Numbered from the stretch's first letter, positions 34,259 to 45,511 are shown. The stretch: 64,000 bases of DNA from Flavobacterium sp. GSB-24 (GCF_027924665.1 NZ_AP027043.1:2356001-2420000), one strand, 5' to 3'. Notes: generated by a model not told the origin, from the sequence alone. Made by a program: numbers and translations.

Positions 34259-36640
34259 TTAGAACTTAAAATTATAACTAACGGCTGGTACGATTCCAAA
34301 AATGGAAGTTTTAACAGCTTCGTTATCACCAGTGTCTACATTTTGTCTAAAATTTATAGACGCAGCATTCATACGATTATAGAGATTGTAAATACTGAAA
34401 ACCCATTCGCCTTTCCAATTCCTATCCTTATTTTTTCTTGGAGTTAAAGTCGCAGAAATATCCAAATGATGATAAGCAGGAAGTCGGTTTTCATTACGTA
34501 ATCCGTAGCTTGGAACGGTAATTCCCAAATATTCATATTGCCCATTCGGATATGTAACCGGCTGTCCAGACTGCAATGCAAAATTGGCCCCAAATGACCA
34601 TTTTTCATTTAAATTATAAGCGGATGTGATAGCTAAGTTGTGTGTTTTGTCATAAGCCGAAGCATACCATTGTCCGTTATTAATTCCAATTTCTTCTGGT
34701 GTTCTGCCAGGAGTCTGCTGTTCTGATTTTGACAATGTATAAGAAACCCAGCCATTAAACTTGCCTGTATTTTTCTTAACCATAATTTCTAAACCATACG
34801 CCCTCATACGGCCATTTAAAATTACTTGTTCAATAGCATAATTAGCAATTAAGTCGGCTCCATCAATATAATCGAGTCTATTTTTAACTTCCTTGTAATA
34901 GGTTTCAACTTCAAATGAATATGCTCCGCTGCTGATATTTCTAAAATATCCTAATGCAACTTGATCTGCAAGCTGCGGTTTAATGTATTTGTCGCTCGGC
35001 ATCCATACATCTAATGGAGTAGGAGATGAGGTATTTGAAATTAATTGAAGATACTGTGCCATACGATTGTAACTTGCTTTTATGGCTTGGTCGTCATTTA
35101 ATTGATAAGAAACTGAAAACCTAGGTTCAAAATTATTATAATCTTTTATCACTTTATTTTTTCCAAAATATCGTGTAGAAGTTGGTGTTCCTTTTTCGTA
35201 AATCTGAATATCGCTATTAAAAACGACTGCTTGATTATTGTCATAATAATTAATAGTTGAGGAACCTAATCTATAAAAAAGGCTGTAGCGTAATCCGTAA
35301 GCAACAGTAATTTTATTCGAAAGCTGACTTTCCGCATCTAGATAAACAGATGGTTCAAAAGCGTATTTTTTATCTAATTGATCGGGGTTAATTCCAGAAT
35401 CTGGGCTGCTTGGTTTTATGGTTCCAGGATTAAACTCATAATAAGTTGCGTTTAAACCATAATTAAGTTTTAGTTTATCTGAAAGATAATGTTTGAAATC
35501 GTATTTGATGTTATAATTTTTAATTCCAGAATCCCATTTAAAACCTACAAAATCAAGATCTAATCCGTAGTAGTAATCGCTGTAAATCAAAGAGAGATTT
35601 GAAAATAATTTATCAGAATATAAATGATTCCATCTTAAATTCAAGATCGAATTTCCGTATATATTGGTGAAACTTTTATTCAAACTGAAAACATCACGGC
35701 CAAAATAACCTGATAAATATAAACTGTTATTATCGTTGAGTTTATAACTTAATTTGGTGTTTAAATCGTAAAAATAAGCAGCATTATTTTTGTCATCTTC
35801 GGAAAGTTTTAAAAATAAGTGAGCATAAGAAGCTCTTCCTCCAATTAAAAAAGAGCCTTTGTCTTTTACAATTGGACCTTCGGCAAGAATACGGCTTGAA
35901 ATTAATCCAATACCGCCGTTCATGTGGAAATCTTTACTGCTTCCGTCTTTTTGGTAAATATCTAAAACAGAAGAAGCTCTTCCGCCGTAACGCGCAGGAA
36001 TTCCCCCTTTATACAATTTTAAATCTTTGATTGCATCGGGATTAAAAACAGAAAAGAAGCCGAAAACATGCGATGAATTAAATATTGTGGCTTCGTCTAA
36101 AAGAATCAAGTTTTGATCTGCGCCGCCTCCGCGGACATTAAATCCAGAAGCGCCTTCTCCAGCATTGGTAACACCGGGAAGTAATAAAATAGATTTAAGT
36201 ACATCGACTTCTCCTAAAACAACCGGCATTTTTTTTATAGTGGCAATAGAAAGTTTATTGGCGCTCATTTCTGGCGATTTGATGTTGATTTTGCTTCTGT
36301 TATCTGTAATGACAACTTCTTGAAGTTCTTCACCGTTTTCGCTGATAGAAAAGTTATTTTTGGTATTCTGATTTAAAAGGATATTTGTTTGAATGGTTTG
36401 GTAACCAACGTAGCTAATTTCAATTTCGTATTCTCCTTTTGGGATAGAAATAGAATAAAATCCGTATTCGTTTGTTGTAGTTCCTATTTTAAGAGTTGGA
36501 ATATAAATATTTACTCCAATTAAAGTTTCGTTGTTTTTGCTGTCGCTGACAGTACCGCTTAAAGTGAATCGTTCCTGTGAAAAGGATGTAAAAATCGTTA
36601 AAATAAAAAGAAAAAATGCGCAGGTATTTTTTGTAATCAT
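34259..36640 (-). CDS. TonB-dependent outer-membrane receptor
   Basis: The start at 36640 (MITKNTCAFFLFILTIFTSFSQ) gives 793 residues with a Sec signal. An N-terminal carboxypeptidase-regulatory-like beta domain follows (LSGTVSDSKNNETLIGVNIYIP to GEYEIEISYVGYQT). The plug domain comes next (VLGEVDVLKSILLLPGVTNAGEGASGFNVRGGGADQNLILLD), then a 22-strand barrel ending in a Phe (VSYNFKF), the BAM recognition signal. It is in an operon with a DUF4249 lipoprotein, 34 bp downstream. The cargo is not identified. Confidence 0.93.
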   Translation of the reverse strand: MITKNTCAFFLFILTIFTSFSQERFTLSGTVSDSKNNETLIGVNIYIPTLKIGTTTNEYGFYSISIPKGEYEIEISYVGYQTIQTNILLNQNTKNNFSISENGEELQEVVITDNRSKINIKSPEMSANKLSIATIKKMPVVLGEVDVLKSILLLPGVTNAGEGASGFNVRGGGADQNLILLDEATIFNSSHVFGFFSVFNPDAIKDLKLYKGGIPARYGGRASSVLDIYQKDGSSKDFHMNGGIGLISSRILAEGPIVKDKGSFLIGGRASYAHLFLKLSEDDKNNAAYFYDLNTKLSYKLNDNNSLYLSGYFGRDVFSLNKSFTNIYGNSILNLRWNHLYSDKLFSNLSLIYSDYYYGLDLDFVGFKWDSGIKNYNIKYDFKHYLSDKLKLNYGLNATYYEFNPGTIKPSSPDSGINPDQLDKKYAFEPSVYLDAESQLSNKITVAYGLRYSLFYRLGSSTINYYDNNQAVVFNSDIQIYEKGTPTSTRYFGKNKVIKDYNNFEPRFSVSYQLNDDQAIKASYNRMAQYLQLISNTSSPTPLDVWMPSDKYIKPQLADQVALGYFRNISSGAYSFEVETYYKEVKNRLDYIDGADLIANYAIEQVILNGRMRAYGLEIMVKKNTGKFNGWVSYTLSKSEQQTPGRTPEEIGINNGQWYASAYDKTHNLAITSAYNLNEKWSFGANFALQSGQPVTYPNGQYEYLGITVPSYGLRNENRLPAYHHLDISATLTPRKNKDRNWKGEWVFSIYNLYNRMNAASINFRQNVDTGDNEAVKTSIFGIVPAVSYNFKF

Positions 36641-36721
36641 TACATTGATTTTGATATACATAGTTAACAATTCTTACTTAACATTTTAGCGGAACTTTTG
36701 TTAAACATAAGTTAAGATAAA

Positions 36722-36750
36722 AAAAGGACAACTTTTTGAGTTGTCCTTTT
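36722..36750 (-). terminator. terminator of icd
   Basis: The 11-bp perfect stem AAAAGGACAAC/GTTGTCCTTTT with a 7-nt loop, followed by T residues on the minus strand, lies 41 bp beyond the icd stop. Confidence 0.85.
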
Positions 36751-36790
36751 TAATATCATTGAAAAATGCACTATTAGTACATTTTGACAA

Positions 36791-39022
<2,232 letters not shown>

Positions 39023-39235
39023 TTATAATCGTATCGTCAGGAGTTAACGATGTAAAAGATATATTCGGCTCAAAATGAGCGGAGCAAATATAATAAAATC
39101 ACAACGAAAACGGTTGAGTTTTCCTGAGAAAAGGAGAAATTAACAGATTGTTAATTCGAGCTCCTTAAATTGCTAAATTGATGATTTTGATATTAAAAAA
39201 TTACAGTTTTGATAGTGATGAAAATAGAACACAAA

Positions 39236-39270
39236 AAAAACTCGTTTCAAACAATATGAAACGAGTTTTT
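39236..39270 (-). terminator. terminator of rplS
   Basis: A perfect 14-bp stem (AAAAACTCGTTTCA with its complement) and a 7-nt loop give a strong hairpin ending 21 bp past the rplS stop. Confidence 0.85.
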
Positions 39271-39290
39271 TATAACAATTCGATAAATGA

Positions 39291-39641
39291 TTATCTTCTT
39301 TTATCTTTAATCTTAGCTTTTTTACCAGTAAGTTGTCTGAAGTAGAAAATTCTAGCTCTACGTACAGCACCTTTCTTGTTGATTTCGATTTTTTGTAAAG
39401 CTGGTAAGTTTACTGGGAAGATACGCTCAACTCCAATAGCTCCAGACATTTTACGAATAGTAAAAGTTTCTGTGTTACCAGAACCTCTTCTTTGAATTAC
39501 AACTCCTTTAAAAAACTGAGTTCTAGTTTTTTCACCCTCTTTAATTTCGTAGAAAACTGTGATTGTGTCTCCAGCTCCAAATTCAGGGAAATCTTTTTTA
39601 GCAACGAATTCGTTTTGAACGAATTTTAATAAATCTGCCAT
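39291..39641 (-). CDS. rplS: 50S ribosomal protein L19
   Basis: L19 sits at the 30S-50S interface. The start was set at the ATG at 39641 (MADLLKFVQNEFVAKKDF), giving 116 residues. Signature segments are FGAGDTITVFYEIKEGEKTRTQFFKGVVIQRRGSG, TFTIRKMSGAIGVERIFP and the basic tail RARIFYFRQLTGKKAKIKDKRR. The upstream trmD-rplS order is reversed by a 138-bp gap, and rplS has its own promoter and terminator. Confidence 0.97.
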   Translation of the reverse strand: MADLLKFVQNEFVAKKDFPEFGAGDTITVFYEIKEGEKTRTQFFKGVVIQRRGSGNTETFTIRKMSGAIGVERIFPVNLPALQKIEINKKGAVRRARIFYFRQLTGKKAKIKDKRR

Positions 39642-39706
39642 GATAATTTTATTATTATAGTTTAGATAGAGTAACATTCACGGATTTCGCCAGAGGTTAG
39701 TCTAAT
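39642..39706 (-). promoter_or_regulatory. 5' leader of rplS, possible L19 autoregulatory leader
   Basis: The roughly 65-nt leader predicted from the promoter can form a stem from TTAGA...AAC with GTT...TCTAA around CTCTGGCGAAATCC. L19 leaders in flavobacteria have been described, as I recall, but I could not compare this one with the published consensus. Confidence 0.35.
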
Positions 39707-39713
39707 TCGGGTG

Positions 39714-39743
39714 CAAAGATAAATTAAAAAAATAAAAATCCAA
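39714..39743 (-). promoter_or_regulatory. Bacteroidota-type promoter of rplS
   Basis: On the minus strand TTG (39741-39743) and TATCTTTG (39714-39721) are spaced by 19 nt, a full match to the consensus. Confidence 0.75.
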
Positions 39744-39815
39744 GAAATAAAATTCCAAATTCAAATTTTTTAATGAATTGATTATTTGGGATTTGGGATT
39801 TTTTGAGTTTCAAAT

Positions 39816-40490
39816 TTATTCTAATAAATCTGGCCGTCTGTTTTTAGTATGTTCATATGCCATATCTTCTCGCCATTTATCGATTTTGGCAAAATGGCCG
39901 CTGGTTAAAACTTCTGGGACTTTCCATCCTTTATAATCTGCAGGCCTTGTATATATAGGTCCAGAAAGTAAATTATCTTGAAAGCTGTCTGTTAATGCTG
40001 AGGTTTCGTCGCTCAATACACCAGGAATTAATCGAATTAAAGCATCAGATAAAACCAAAGCTCCTAATTCTCCTCCTGATAAAACATAATCACCAATCGA
40101 AATTTCTTTAGTAATAAAATGATCTCTAACTCTTTGGTCAACACCTTTATAATGCCCGCATAAAATGATAATGTTTTCGTACATAGACATTTTATTGGCC
40201 ATTTTTTGATTTAAAGTTTCACCGTCAGGCGACATATAAATGATTTCATCATATTCTCGCTGACTTTTCAAATGGGTAATACAGTCATCAATTGGCTGAA
40301 TTGTCATTACCATTCCAGCACCACCCCCAAACGGATAATCATCAACACTTTTCTGTTTATTCGTGCTATAGTCACGCAGATTATGAAAATGTACTTCGAC
40401 TAAACCTTTGTCAATGGCACGTTTCATAATCGAAGCCTCAAATGGACTTCTTAATAATTCTGGTAAAAGTGTAATGATATCAATTCGCAT
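39816..40490 (-). CDS. trmD: tRNA (guanine-37-N1)-methyltransferase
   Basis: TrmD methylates G37 of tRNAs with SAM and prevents frameshifting. The 224-residue SPOUT enzyme begins [13 protein letters not shown] and contains the trefoil-knot segments [21 protein letters not shown] and [17 protein letters not shown]. The Asp of GVDQR and DY are the expected catalytic and SAM contacts. The C-terminal [21 protein letters not shown] is characteristic. The gene is complete. Confidence 0.97.
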   Translation of the reverse strand: MRIDIITLLPELLRSPFEASIMKRAIDKGLVEVHFHNLRDYSTNKQKSVDDYPFGGGAGMVMTIQPIDDCITHLKSQREYDEIIYMSPDGETLNQKMANKMSMYENIIILCGHYKGVDQRVRDHFITKEISIGDYVLSGGELGALVLSDALIRLIPGVLSDETSALTDSFQDNLLSGPIYTRPADYKGWKVPEVLTSGHFAKIDKWREDMAYEHTKNRRPDLLE

Positions 40491-40513
40491 TTTCTGTAAG
40501 TTATTCTAAAGTG

Positions 40514-40539
40514 CAAAGATACAAGTTAATATTTGGCAA
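40514..40539 (-). promoter_or_regulatory. possible promoter of trmD
   Basis: On the minus strand TATCTTTG lies at 40514-40521 and TTG at 40537-40539, spacing 15 nt. The spacing is short, as for rlmF, so confidence is moderate. Confidence 0.45.
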
Positions 40540-40762
40540 TAAAAAAACAAAATTCAAATCCTTAGAAATGTTTTTAAATATGAACTCATTATTAGTGTTG
40601 AGTAGAAAAATTTATACTACAACTTATTGCTTTTTAATTCGTTATGTAATAATTATATAACACTAAAATGTAATTGTGTAATTTTTTATTTTGTAATTTT
40701 AAGTACCATTACAATACCTAATTATATAATTAAAGTTTTACAAATTCCAAAAACGTATCTAT

Positions 40763-41125
40763 ATGAAAAAATTAATACTGTTTACCGCAATACTTTTGCA
40801 GCTTTCATGCTCAAGTTCGAAAAACGCAATGAATAATTCTGTTGGAGAAACCAAAGCGAAATTGATAAAAACTTGGGGAACTCCTGTGCGGACTTTGGCT
40901 GATAATCAAGATGGACAAATTTTTGTATATGCGGACCAGGTTTTTACGAATGAAGATAATTCTGATGGTTCAAAAATAGCAGGGCAAAATTATTGGACTT
41001 ACAATTATATATATATAAATAAAGAAGGTAAAGTTACATCAACAAGACAAGAGAAACAGAATTACCCACCTCAGGCTATTGACTCACAAAAATTGGAAGG
41101 GATGAAATTGTTAACTTCGAAGTAA
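40763..41125 (+). CDS. small lipoprotein, unknown
   Basis: The 120-residue product has a lipoprotein signal (MKKLILFTAILLQLSCSSSK). GETKAKLIKTWGTPVRTLADNQDGQIFVYADQVF resembles the SmpA/BamE-type pattern in which a helix leads into a GxP strand, but the match is too loose to name. It lies alone on the plus strand and is followed by a strong terminator. Confidence 0.6.
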   Translation: MKKLILFTAILLQLSCSSSKNAMNNSVGETKAKLIKTWGTPVRTLADNQDGQIFVYADQVFTNEDNSDGSKIAGQNYWTYNYIYINKEGKVTSTRQEKQNYPPQAIDSQKLEGMKLLTSK

Positions 41126-41190
41126 TTCTATTCTAATTTAAGTATTTTAACGGTTTAATTAAATTGTTAAAATATTTTTTATTTGAATTA

Positions 41191-41250
41191 AATTATAGCT
41201 GTTTTTTGAATATATTTAGCAAAAAAGTATATCAAAAAACAGCTATAATT
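41191..41250 (+). terminator. terminator with 19-bp perfect stem
   Basis: AATTATAGCTGTTTTTTGA at 41191-41209 is exactly complementary to 41232-41250, followed by seven T. It terminates the small lipoprotein gene 66 bp upstream and would also work on the minus strand. Confidence 0.8.
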
Positions 41251-41373
41251 TTTTTGTATTATTATGTTGATGTAATAAGGAAAAGCTAAAAGATACTCGG
41301 AAGAAACAATGAAAAAGGATGCTGAGGCTGTTTCAACAAAAAACAATTTATAATTATTTGGATTTACTAAAAA

Positions 41374-42246
41374 ATGATTACTAGAAGAAATTTTATAATT
41401 AATACGGGTCTGGCTGCAACAGCAGTTCTGGCTTCGCCGTCATTCGCATTTTCTATGAATAAAAAAGAAATAGGTTTACAATTGTATACACTTCGTGAAG
41501 AGCTTCCGAAAGATGTAAAAGCAACTTTAGAAAAAGTAGCGAAAGCAGGATTTACAACTGTCGAAACATATGGTTTTTCTATTAAAGATCAGTTTTGGGG
41601 ATTAACGCCAAAAGAATTGAAAAAGATTTTAGATGATAACGGCCTGAAAGCAGTAAGCGGCCATTATAATTTAGGGAGCTTTTTATACGATGGAAATACC
41701 GAAGAACTAATAGCTTCAATAGAAGCAGCAAAAATTCTAAAAAGTGAATTTTTAACCATTCCGTGGGTCGACGAAGCTTTTAGAAGAAATATAGCAGATT
41801 ATAAAAAGATCGCTGCCCGAGTAAATGAAGCAGCTGTAATGTGCAAAAAAGAAGGTTTGAAACTGGCTTATCATAACCATGATTTTGAATTTCAAAAACA
41901 CGATGGAGTTACGGGTTTTGAAATCTTATTAAATGAAACCGATAAAGATTTGGTTTATTTTGAATTAGATTTATACTGGGTGATTCATTCTGGAAATGAT
42001 CCTCTAAAATTATTCAAAGAAAATCCAGGACGTTTTAAAATGTGGCACGTAAAAGACAAGGATAAAAATAATAATAATCTAAACACCGAAGTTGGTAGCG
42101 GAACTATAGATTTTAAGCCTCTGTTTGCGGCAGCAAAACAATCTGGAATGATTCATTTTTTTGTGGAACAAGAGAATAATTTTGCCGTAAATTCTTTTGA
42201 TTCTATTAAGAAAAGCTGTGATTTCATTTCTAAAAAATTGCTTTAA
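41374..42246 (+). CDS. Tat-exported xylose-isomerase-like TIM-barrel protein
   Basis: The 290-residue protein begins ITRRNFIINTGLAATAVLASP, a twin-arginine signal, so it is folded before export. The sugar-phosphate isomerase/epimerase (AP endonuclease 2) barrel follows: GLQLYTLREELP, LAYHNHDFEF and YFELDLYWVIHSGNDPL with metal-binding His and Glu/Asp. FKMWHVKDKD and FFVEQENNF complete the metal site. Substrate unknown; related proteins act on sugars. The cupin gene follows 48 bp downstream. Confidence 0.85.
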   Translation: MITRRNFIINTGLAATAVLASPSFAFSMNKKEIGLQLYTLREELPKDVKATLEKVAKAGFTTVETYGFSIKDQFWGLTPKELKKILDDNGLKAVSGHYNLGSFLYDGNTEELIASIEAAKILKSEFLTIPWVDEAFRRNIADYKKIAARVNEAAVMCKKEGLKLAYHNHDFEFQKHDGVTGFEILLNETDKDLVYFELDLYWVIHSGNDPLKLFKENPGRFKMWHVKDKDKNNNNLNTEVGSGTIDFKPLFAAAKQSGMIHFFVEQENNFAVNSFDSIKKSCDFISKKLL

Positions 42247-42265
42247 AATGACTAGTTAAAATGCT

Positions 42266-42273
42266 TATTTTTG
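42266..42273 (+). promoter_or_regulatory. possible -7 box of cupin gene
   Basis: TATTTTTG matches TAnnTTTG and lies 21 bp upstream of the ATG at 42295. The nearest upstream TTG (42238-42240) is 25 nt away, slightly too far. Confidence 0.4.
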
Positions 42274-42294
42274 TAAAAAATCAATTTTAAAGTT

Positions 42295-42642
42295 ATGCAG
42301 AACATAGGAACAAGCAAAGAATTTATAAAAGGAGATGATATTGAATGGGAAGTGGTTGGTGAAGGAATCAAACGCAAGATCCTAGCTTATGATGACAGAG
42401 TAATGCTCGTAAATGTGCATTTTGAAACTGGAGGAATTGGTGTTTTGCACGAACATTACCATACACAAGTCACTTATGTAGCAAGCGGTAAATTTGATGT
42501 TACAATAAATGGTGTAACAGAAACTTTAAAAGAAGGCGATAGTTTTTATATTCCGCCTCATGCAGTGCATGGAGTGGTTTGTTTGGAAAGCGGTATGCTG
42601 ACAGACGTTTTTGGTCCTGCAAGGGAAGATTTTTTGAAGTAA
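42295..42642 (+). CDS. single-domain cupin protein
   Basis: The 115-residue cupin shows motif 1 as GGIGVLHEHYHTQVTYVASGKFDVTI, with His-x-His-x4-E-like metal ligands. Motif 2 is GDSFYIPPHAVHGVVCLESG, with the second His. The fold binds one divalent metal; many are dioxygenases or sugar-binding. It may be co-transcribed with the isomerase-like gene, although a separate -7 box is possible. Confidence 0.88.
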   Translation: MQNIGTSKEFIKGDDIEWEVVGEGIKRKILAYDDRVMLVNVHFETGGIGVLHEHYHTQVTYVASGKFDVTINGVTETLKEGDSFYIPPHAVHGVVCLESGMLTDVFGPAREDFLK

Positions 42643-42671
42643 ATTAAATAAAAGAAAATCAGTAAGTATGA

Positions 42672-42752
42672 GCGTCTTCGCGATAGTGAATCTGAATCAT
42701 TTGTGTTCTAAAAATTGACGCCGATTAAACGGATTCGCTATCGCGAAGACGC
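42672..42752. repeat. GCGTCTTCGCGATAG palindromic element, family E
   Basis: A 21-bp inverted repeat with one mismatch (42672-42692 with 42732-42752) contains GCGTCTTCGCGATAG and ends in GACGC. It encloses a 39-bp loop. It lies in the 173-bp gap between the cupin and MFS genes and contains no gene. Confidence 0.8.
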
Positions 42753-42803
42753 AGATTTAGACAGATTTTATCAAAAAATAACTTTAATTATAAATATTGA
42801 TGG

Positions 42804-42811
42804 TATTTTTG
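42804..42811 (+). promoter_or_regulatory. possible -7 box of MFS gene, would give a leaderless mRNA
   Basis: TATTTTTG ends 4 bp before the MFS ATG at 42816. If it is the true -7 box, transcription begins at or near the start codon. No -33 TTG was found, so this is tentative. Confidence 0.3.
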
Positions 42812-42815
42812 CAAA

Positions 42816-43988
42816 ATGAATTTATCTAAAACAAATGTACTTTTCATGGCAGTTTGCACTGGTCTTATAGTTGCAAATCTTTACTACTGCCAGCCTTTGA
42901 TTGTTTTAATTGCCAACGAATTTAAAATTCCAGAAGCCAGCGCCGGAACTATCACGTATTTAACTCAGGCCGGTTATGCTATTGGATTGTTTTTTATGGT
43001 TCCTCTTGGTGATAAAATAGAGAGAAAAAGGCAGATTTTAATGACCACTTTTGCATCTGTAATTGCATTATTGATTGCAGCAACGGCAAAAAATTTTCTG
43101 ATTTTACAAATTGCTTCATTACTAATCGGAATCACGTCTATTGTACCACAGCTTATTCTGCCTTTAGCAGCTTCTTTGAGCGCTCCCGAACAACGCGGAA
43201 AAGTTGTTGGAACAATTATGAGTGGTCTTTTGGTTGGAATTTTGCTTTCGCGAACTTTAAGCGGTTTTATTGGTGAAGTTCTAGGCTGGAGATCAATGTT
43301 TTATATCGCGGCAGGAATTTGTCTTTTGATCTTTTTTGTAATTCAAAGTAAATTTCCAGTTAATAAACCACAGTTTCAAGGAACTTACAGACAATTAATT
43401 AAATCCTTATTTACACTTATAAAAACACAGCCTGTGCTGCGTGAAGCAACTGCAATTAATGTTTTCAGTTTTGCGCAGTTTGGGGCTTTCTGGACCACAA
43501 TGGTTTTACTGCTATCTGGAGAACCTTTTCACTTTAATAGTGCGACAATTGGATTATTCGGAATTGTAGGTGCATCTGGAGCATTGGCGGCGCCTTTGGT
43601 TGGTAAACTTGGGGATAAAGGGAATTCAAGAATTGCAGTTGGTTATGGATGTTTACTGATCTTGATAAGCTTTCTGATTTTCTACTTTGCTATAGAAAGC
43701 GTAATTGGTATTGCAATAGGAATTGTATTTATTGATATCGGAATCCAAGGTGTTCATATTTCAAACCAAACAAGAGTTTATTCACTTCTGCCAGAAGCTA
43801 GAAATAGATTGAATACAGTATTTATGTCTTTCAGTTTCTTAGGAACTGCTGCAGGATCTGCATATGGATTATTATTATGGAAATTAGGAGGATGGCATGC
43901 TGTCGCTATTGGCTGTATGGTTTTATCGTTAATTTCATTGGCAGTTTATGGACTGACTTATAAATCGACCCCGAAACGTCGGGACTAA
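42816..43988 (+). CDS. MFS transporter (drug:H+ antiporter-1 type)
   Basis: The 390-residue protein has twelve predicted TM helices. ANLYYCQPLIVLIANEFKIPEASAGTITYLTQAGYAIGLFFMVPLGDKIERKRQILM gives the first helices with the G-x-x-x-D-K/R-x-x-R-R/K-x loop of MFS motif A. It belongs to the inner-membrane drug-efflux or amino-acid-efflux group of DHA1 type (YnfM-like). The substrate is not predictable. It is alone after a palindromic element. Confidence 0.88.
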   Translation: MNLSKTNVLFMAVCTGLIVANLYYCQPLIVLIANEFKIPEASAGTITYLTQAGYAIGLFFMVPLGDKIERKRQILMTTFASVIALLIAATAKNFLILQIASLLIGITSIVPQLILPLAASLSAPEQRGKVVGTIMSGLLVGILLSRTLSGFIGEVLGWRSMFYIAAGICLLIFFVIQSKFPVNKPQFQGTYRQLIKSLFTLIKTQPVLREATAINVFSFAQFGAFWTTMVLLLSGEPFHFNSATIGLFGIVGASGALAAPLVGKLGDKGNSRIAVGYGCLLILISFLIFYFAIESVIGIAIGIVFIDIGIQGVHISNQTRVYSLLPEARNRLNTVFMSFSFLGTAAGSAYGLLLWKLGGWHAVAIGCMVLSLISLAVYGLTYKSTPKRRD

Positions 43989-44005
43989 AAAAGCAAAAGC
44001 ACAAA

Positions 44006-44033
44006 TTGATTAAAAAATTAATTTGTAAATTTG
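44006..44033 (+). promoter_or_regulatory. Bacteroidota-type promoter of dual PPIase gene
   Basis: TTG at 44006-44008 and TAAATTTG at 44026-44033 are separated by 17 nt, within the consensus. The start codon is 22 bp downstream. Confidence 0.78.
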
Positions 44034-44055
44034 CGTTCAAATTAAAAATAACAAC

Positions 44056-44988
44056 ATGGAAAACGGAATATACGCTAAATTCAACACTAGCAAAGGTTCG
44101 ATTTTAGTAAAACTAACACACGATTTAACACCTGGAACTGTAGGGAACTTTGTAGCTCTTGCAGAAGGTAATATGGAAAATAAAGTTAAACCTCAAGGAC
44201 AAAAATTCTACGACGGATTAACATTCCACAGAGTAATTGCTGATTTCATGATTCAAGGTGGATGTCCTAAAGGAACTGGAACTGGAGATCCAGGTTATAA
44301 ATTTGATGATGAATTTCACCCAACTTTAAAACACGATCGCCCAGGAGTTTTATCTATGGCAAACTCTGGACCTGGAAGCAATGGTTCTCAATTTTTTATC
44401 ACTCACGTTCCAACTCCTTGGTTAGATGGAAAACACAGTGTTTTTGGTTATGTTGTTGAAGGACAAGACATCGTTGACGCTGTAGCTCAAGGTGATAATC
44501 TGGATTCAGTAGAAATCATCAGAGTTGGTGAAGAAGCTCAAAAATGGAATGCTATCGAAGCTTTTATTGGTTTAAAAGGTGCTCGTCTAAAACGTGAAGC
44601 AGCTTTAAAAGCAGAATCTGAAGCGAAAATGGAACAATTAGCTGCTGGTTTTGATAAAACAGAAAGCGGTTTACGTTACAAAATGATTCAAAAAGGTGAT
44701 GGTAAGAGAGCTGAAGCTGGAAAAACAGTTTCTGTTCACTACGAAGGATCTTTAGAAAACGGAAAAGTTTTTGATTCATCTTACCCGCGTAAAAAACCAA
44801 TCGAATTCAAATTAGGAATTGGACAAGTTATTGAAGGATGGGACGAAGGTATTGCTTTATTACAAGTTGGAGACAAAGCTCGTTTTGTAATTCCATCTGA
44901 TTTAGGATACGGACCATCAGGTGCAGGAGGAGTTATTCCGCCAAACGCAACCTTGATTTTTGACGTTGAATTAATGGACGTAAAATAA
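44056..44988 (+). CDS. dual-family immunophilin: cyclophilin-FKBP fusion peptidyl-prolyl isomerase
   Basis: The 310-residue cytosolic protein has an N-terminal cyclophilin domain (about 1-165). [21 protein letters not shown] contains the catalytic Arg, [27 protein letters not shown] the substrate groove. A charged linker helix ([17 protein letters not shown]) joins it to a C-terminal FKBP domain (about 200-310) with [43 protein letters not shown] and [25 protein letters not shown]. Cyclophilin-FKBP fusions are known from a few bacteria and protists. The protein has no signal peptide. Confidence 0.93.
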   Translation: MENGIYAKFNTSKGSILVKLTHDLTPGTVGNFVALAEGNMENKVKPQGQKFYDGLTFHRVIADFMIQGGCPKGTGTGDPGYKFDDEFHPTLKHDRPGVLSMANSGPGSNGSQFFITHVPTPWLDGKHSVFGYVVEGQDIVDAVAQGDNLDSVEIIRVGEEAQKWNAIEAFIGLKGARLKREAALKAESEAKMEQLAAGFDKTESGLRYKMIQKGDGKRAEAGKTVSVHYEGSLENGKVFDSSYPRKKPIEFKLGIGQVIEGWDEGIALLQVGDKARFVIPSDLGYGPSGAGGVIPPNATLIFDVELMDVK

Positions 44989-45023
44989 GACTTTAGAAGC
45001 AATTTACTATTGTTTTAAATAAT

Positions 45024-45051
45024 AATCCCATGCGCTGTGGCGTATGGGATT
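45024..45051 (+). terminator. terminator of PPIase gene
   Basis: AATCCCATGCGC pairs with GCGTATGGGATT (one G-U) and is followed by eight T, 36 bp past the stop. Confidence 0.85.
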
Positions 45052-45079
45052 TTTTTTATATTTACTAAAAAACATTATA

Positions 45080-45403
45080 ATGAGAAAAATTTTAATTTTG
45101 GCAGGAACGGTTTTAGTTTTAGTAGCGTGTGGTGCTAAACAATCAATGGCTGAAGCTCCTCCGCCACCTCCACCACCTCCTTCAAAGGAAGTATCTGCTA
45201 AAGATCTTGTATTTGGAGATCCAGCTTTGGCACAAGGAAAACAATTGTATGATAACAATTGTGCAAAATGTCATAAATGGTACGAACCAAAACAATTTAG
45301 CAAAGAAGAGTGGAAACCAATTTTAGTAAGAATGCAGAAAAAGGCGAAACTTGATGATATGCAAATGGCTTCAATAACTAATTTTATTGATTCTCAATTG
45401 TAA
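45080..45403 (+). CDS. monohaem c-type cytochrome lipoprotein
   Basis: The start at 45080 (MRKILILAGTVLVLVACGAKQ) gives 107 residues with a lipobox Cys. Eight consecutive prolines form a stiff spacer, followed by LYDNNCAKCHKWYE with the CxxCH haem-attachment motif. Met residues in RMQKKAKLDDMQM could be the distal ligand. The protein is a small periplasmic electron carrier or haem sensor anchored to a membrane. The longer in-frame start at 45044 lies in the terminator and is rejected. Confidence 0.88.
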   Translation: MRKILILAGTVLVLVACGAKQSMAEAPPPPPPPPSKEVSAKDLVFGDPALAQGKQLYDNNCAKCHKWYEPKQFSKEEWKPILVRMQKKAKLDDMQMASITNFIDSQL

Positions 45404-45423
45404 TTCGTATTTCAAAAAATAAA

Positions 45424-45458
45424 AAAAAACGATTCAATGATTTATTGAATCGTTTTTT
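45424..45458 (+). terminator. terminator of cytochrome gene
   Basis: The 14-bp stem AAAAAACGATTCAA/TTGAATCGTTTTTT with a 7-nt loop lies 20 bp after the stop. The A and T runs make it usable on both strands. Confidence 0.85.
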
Positions 45459-45479
45459 TGTTTTCAATTAGATATAAAA

Positions 45480-45505
45480 AAACACCTTCACATAATGAGG
45501 TGTTT
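45480..45505 (-). terminator. terminator of Gre-like gene
   Basis: AAACACCT pairs with AGGTGTTT across a 10-nt loop and precedes a T run on the minus strand, 6 bp beyond the stop at 45512. Confidence 0.75.
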
Positions 45506-45511
45506 AAAAAG

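Noticed and set aside
41309..41353. 14-codon plus frame before the isomerase-like gene
   Set aside because: Too short, no ribosome-binding context, and no relation to neighbours.
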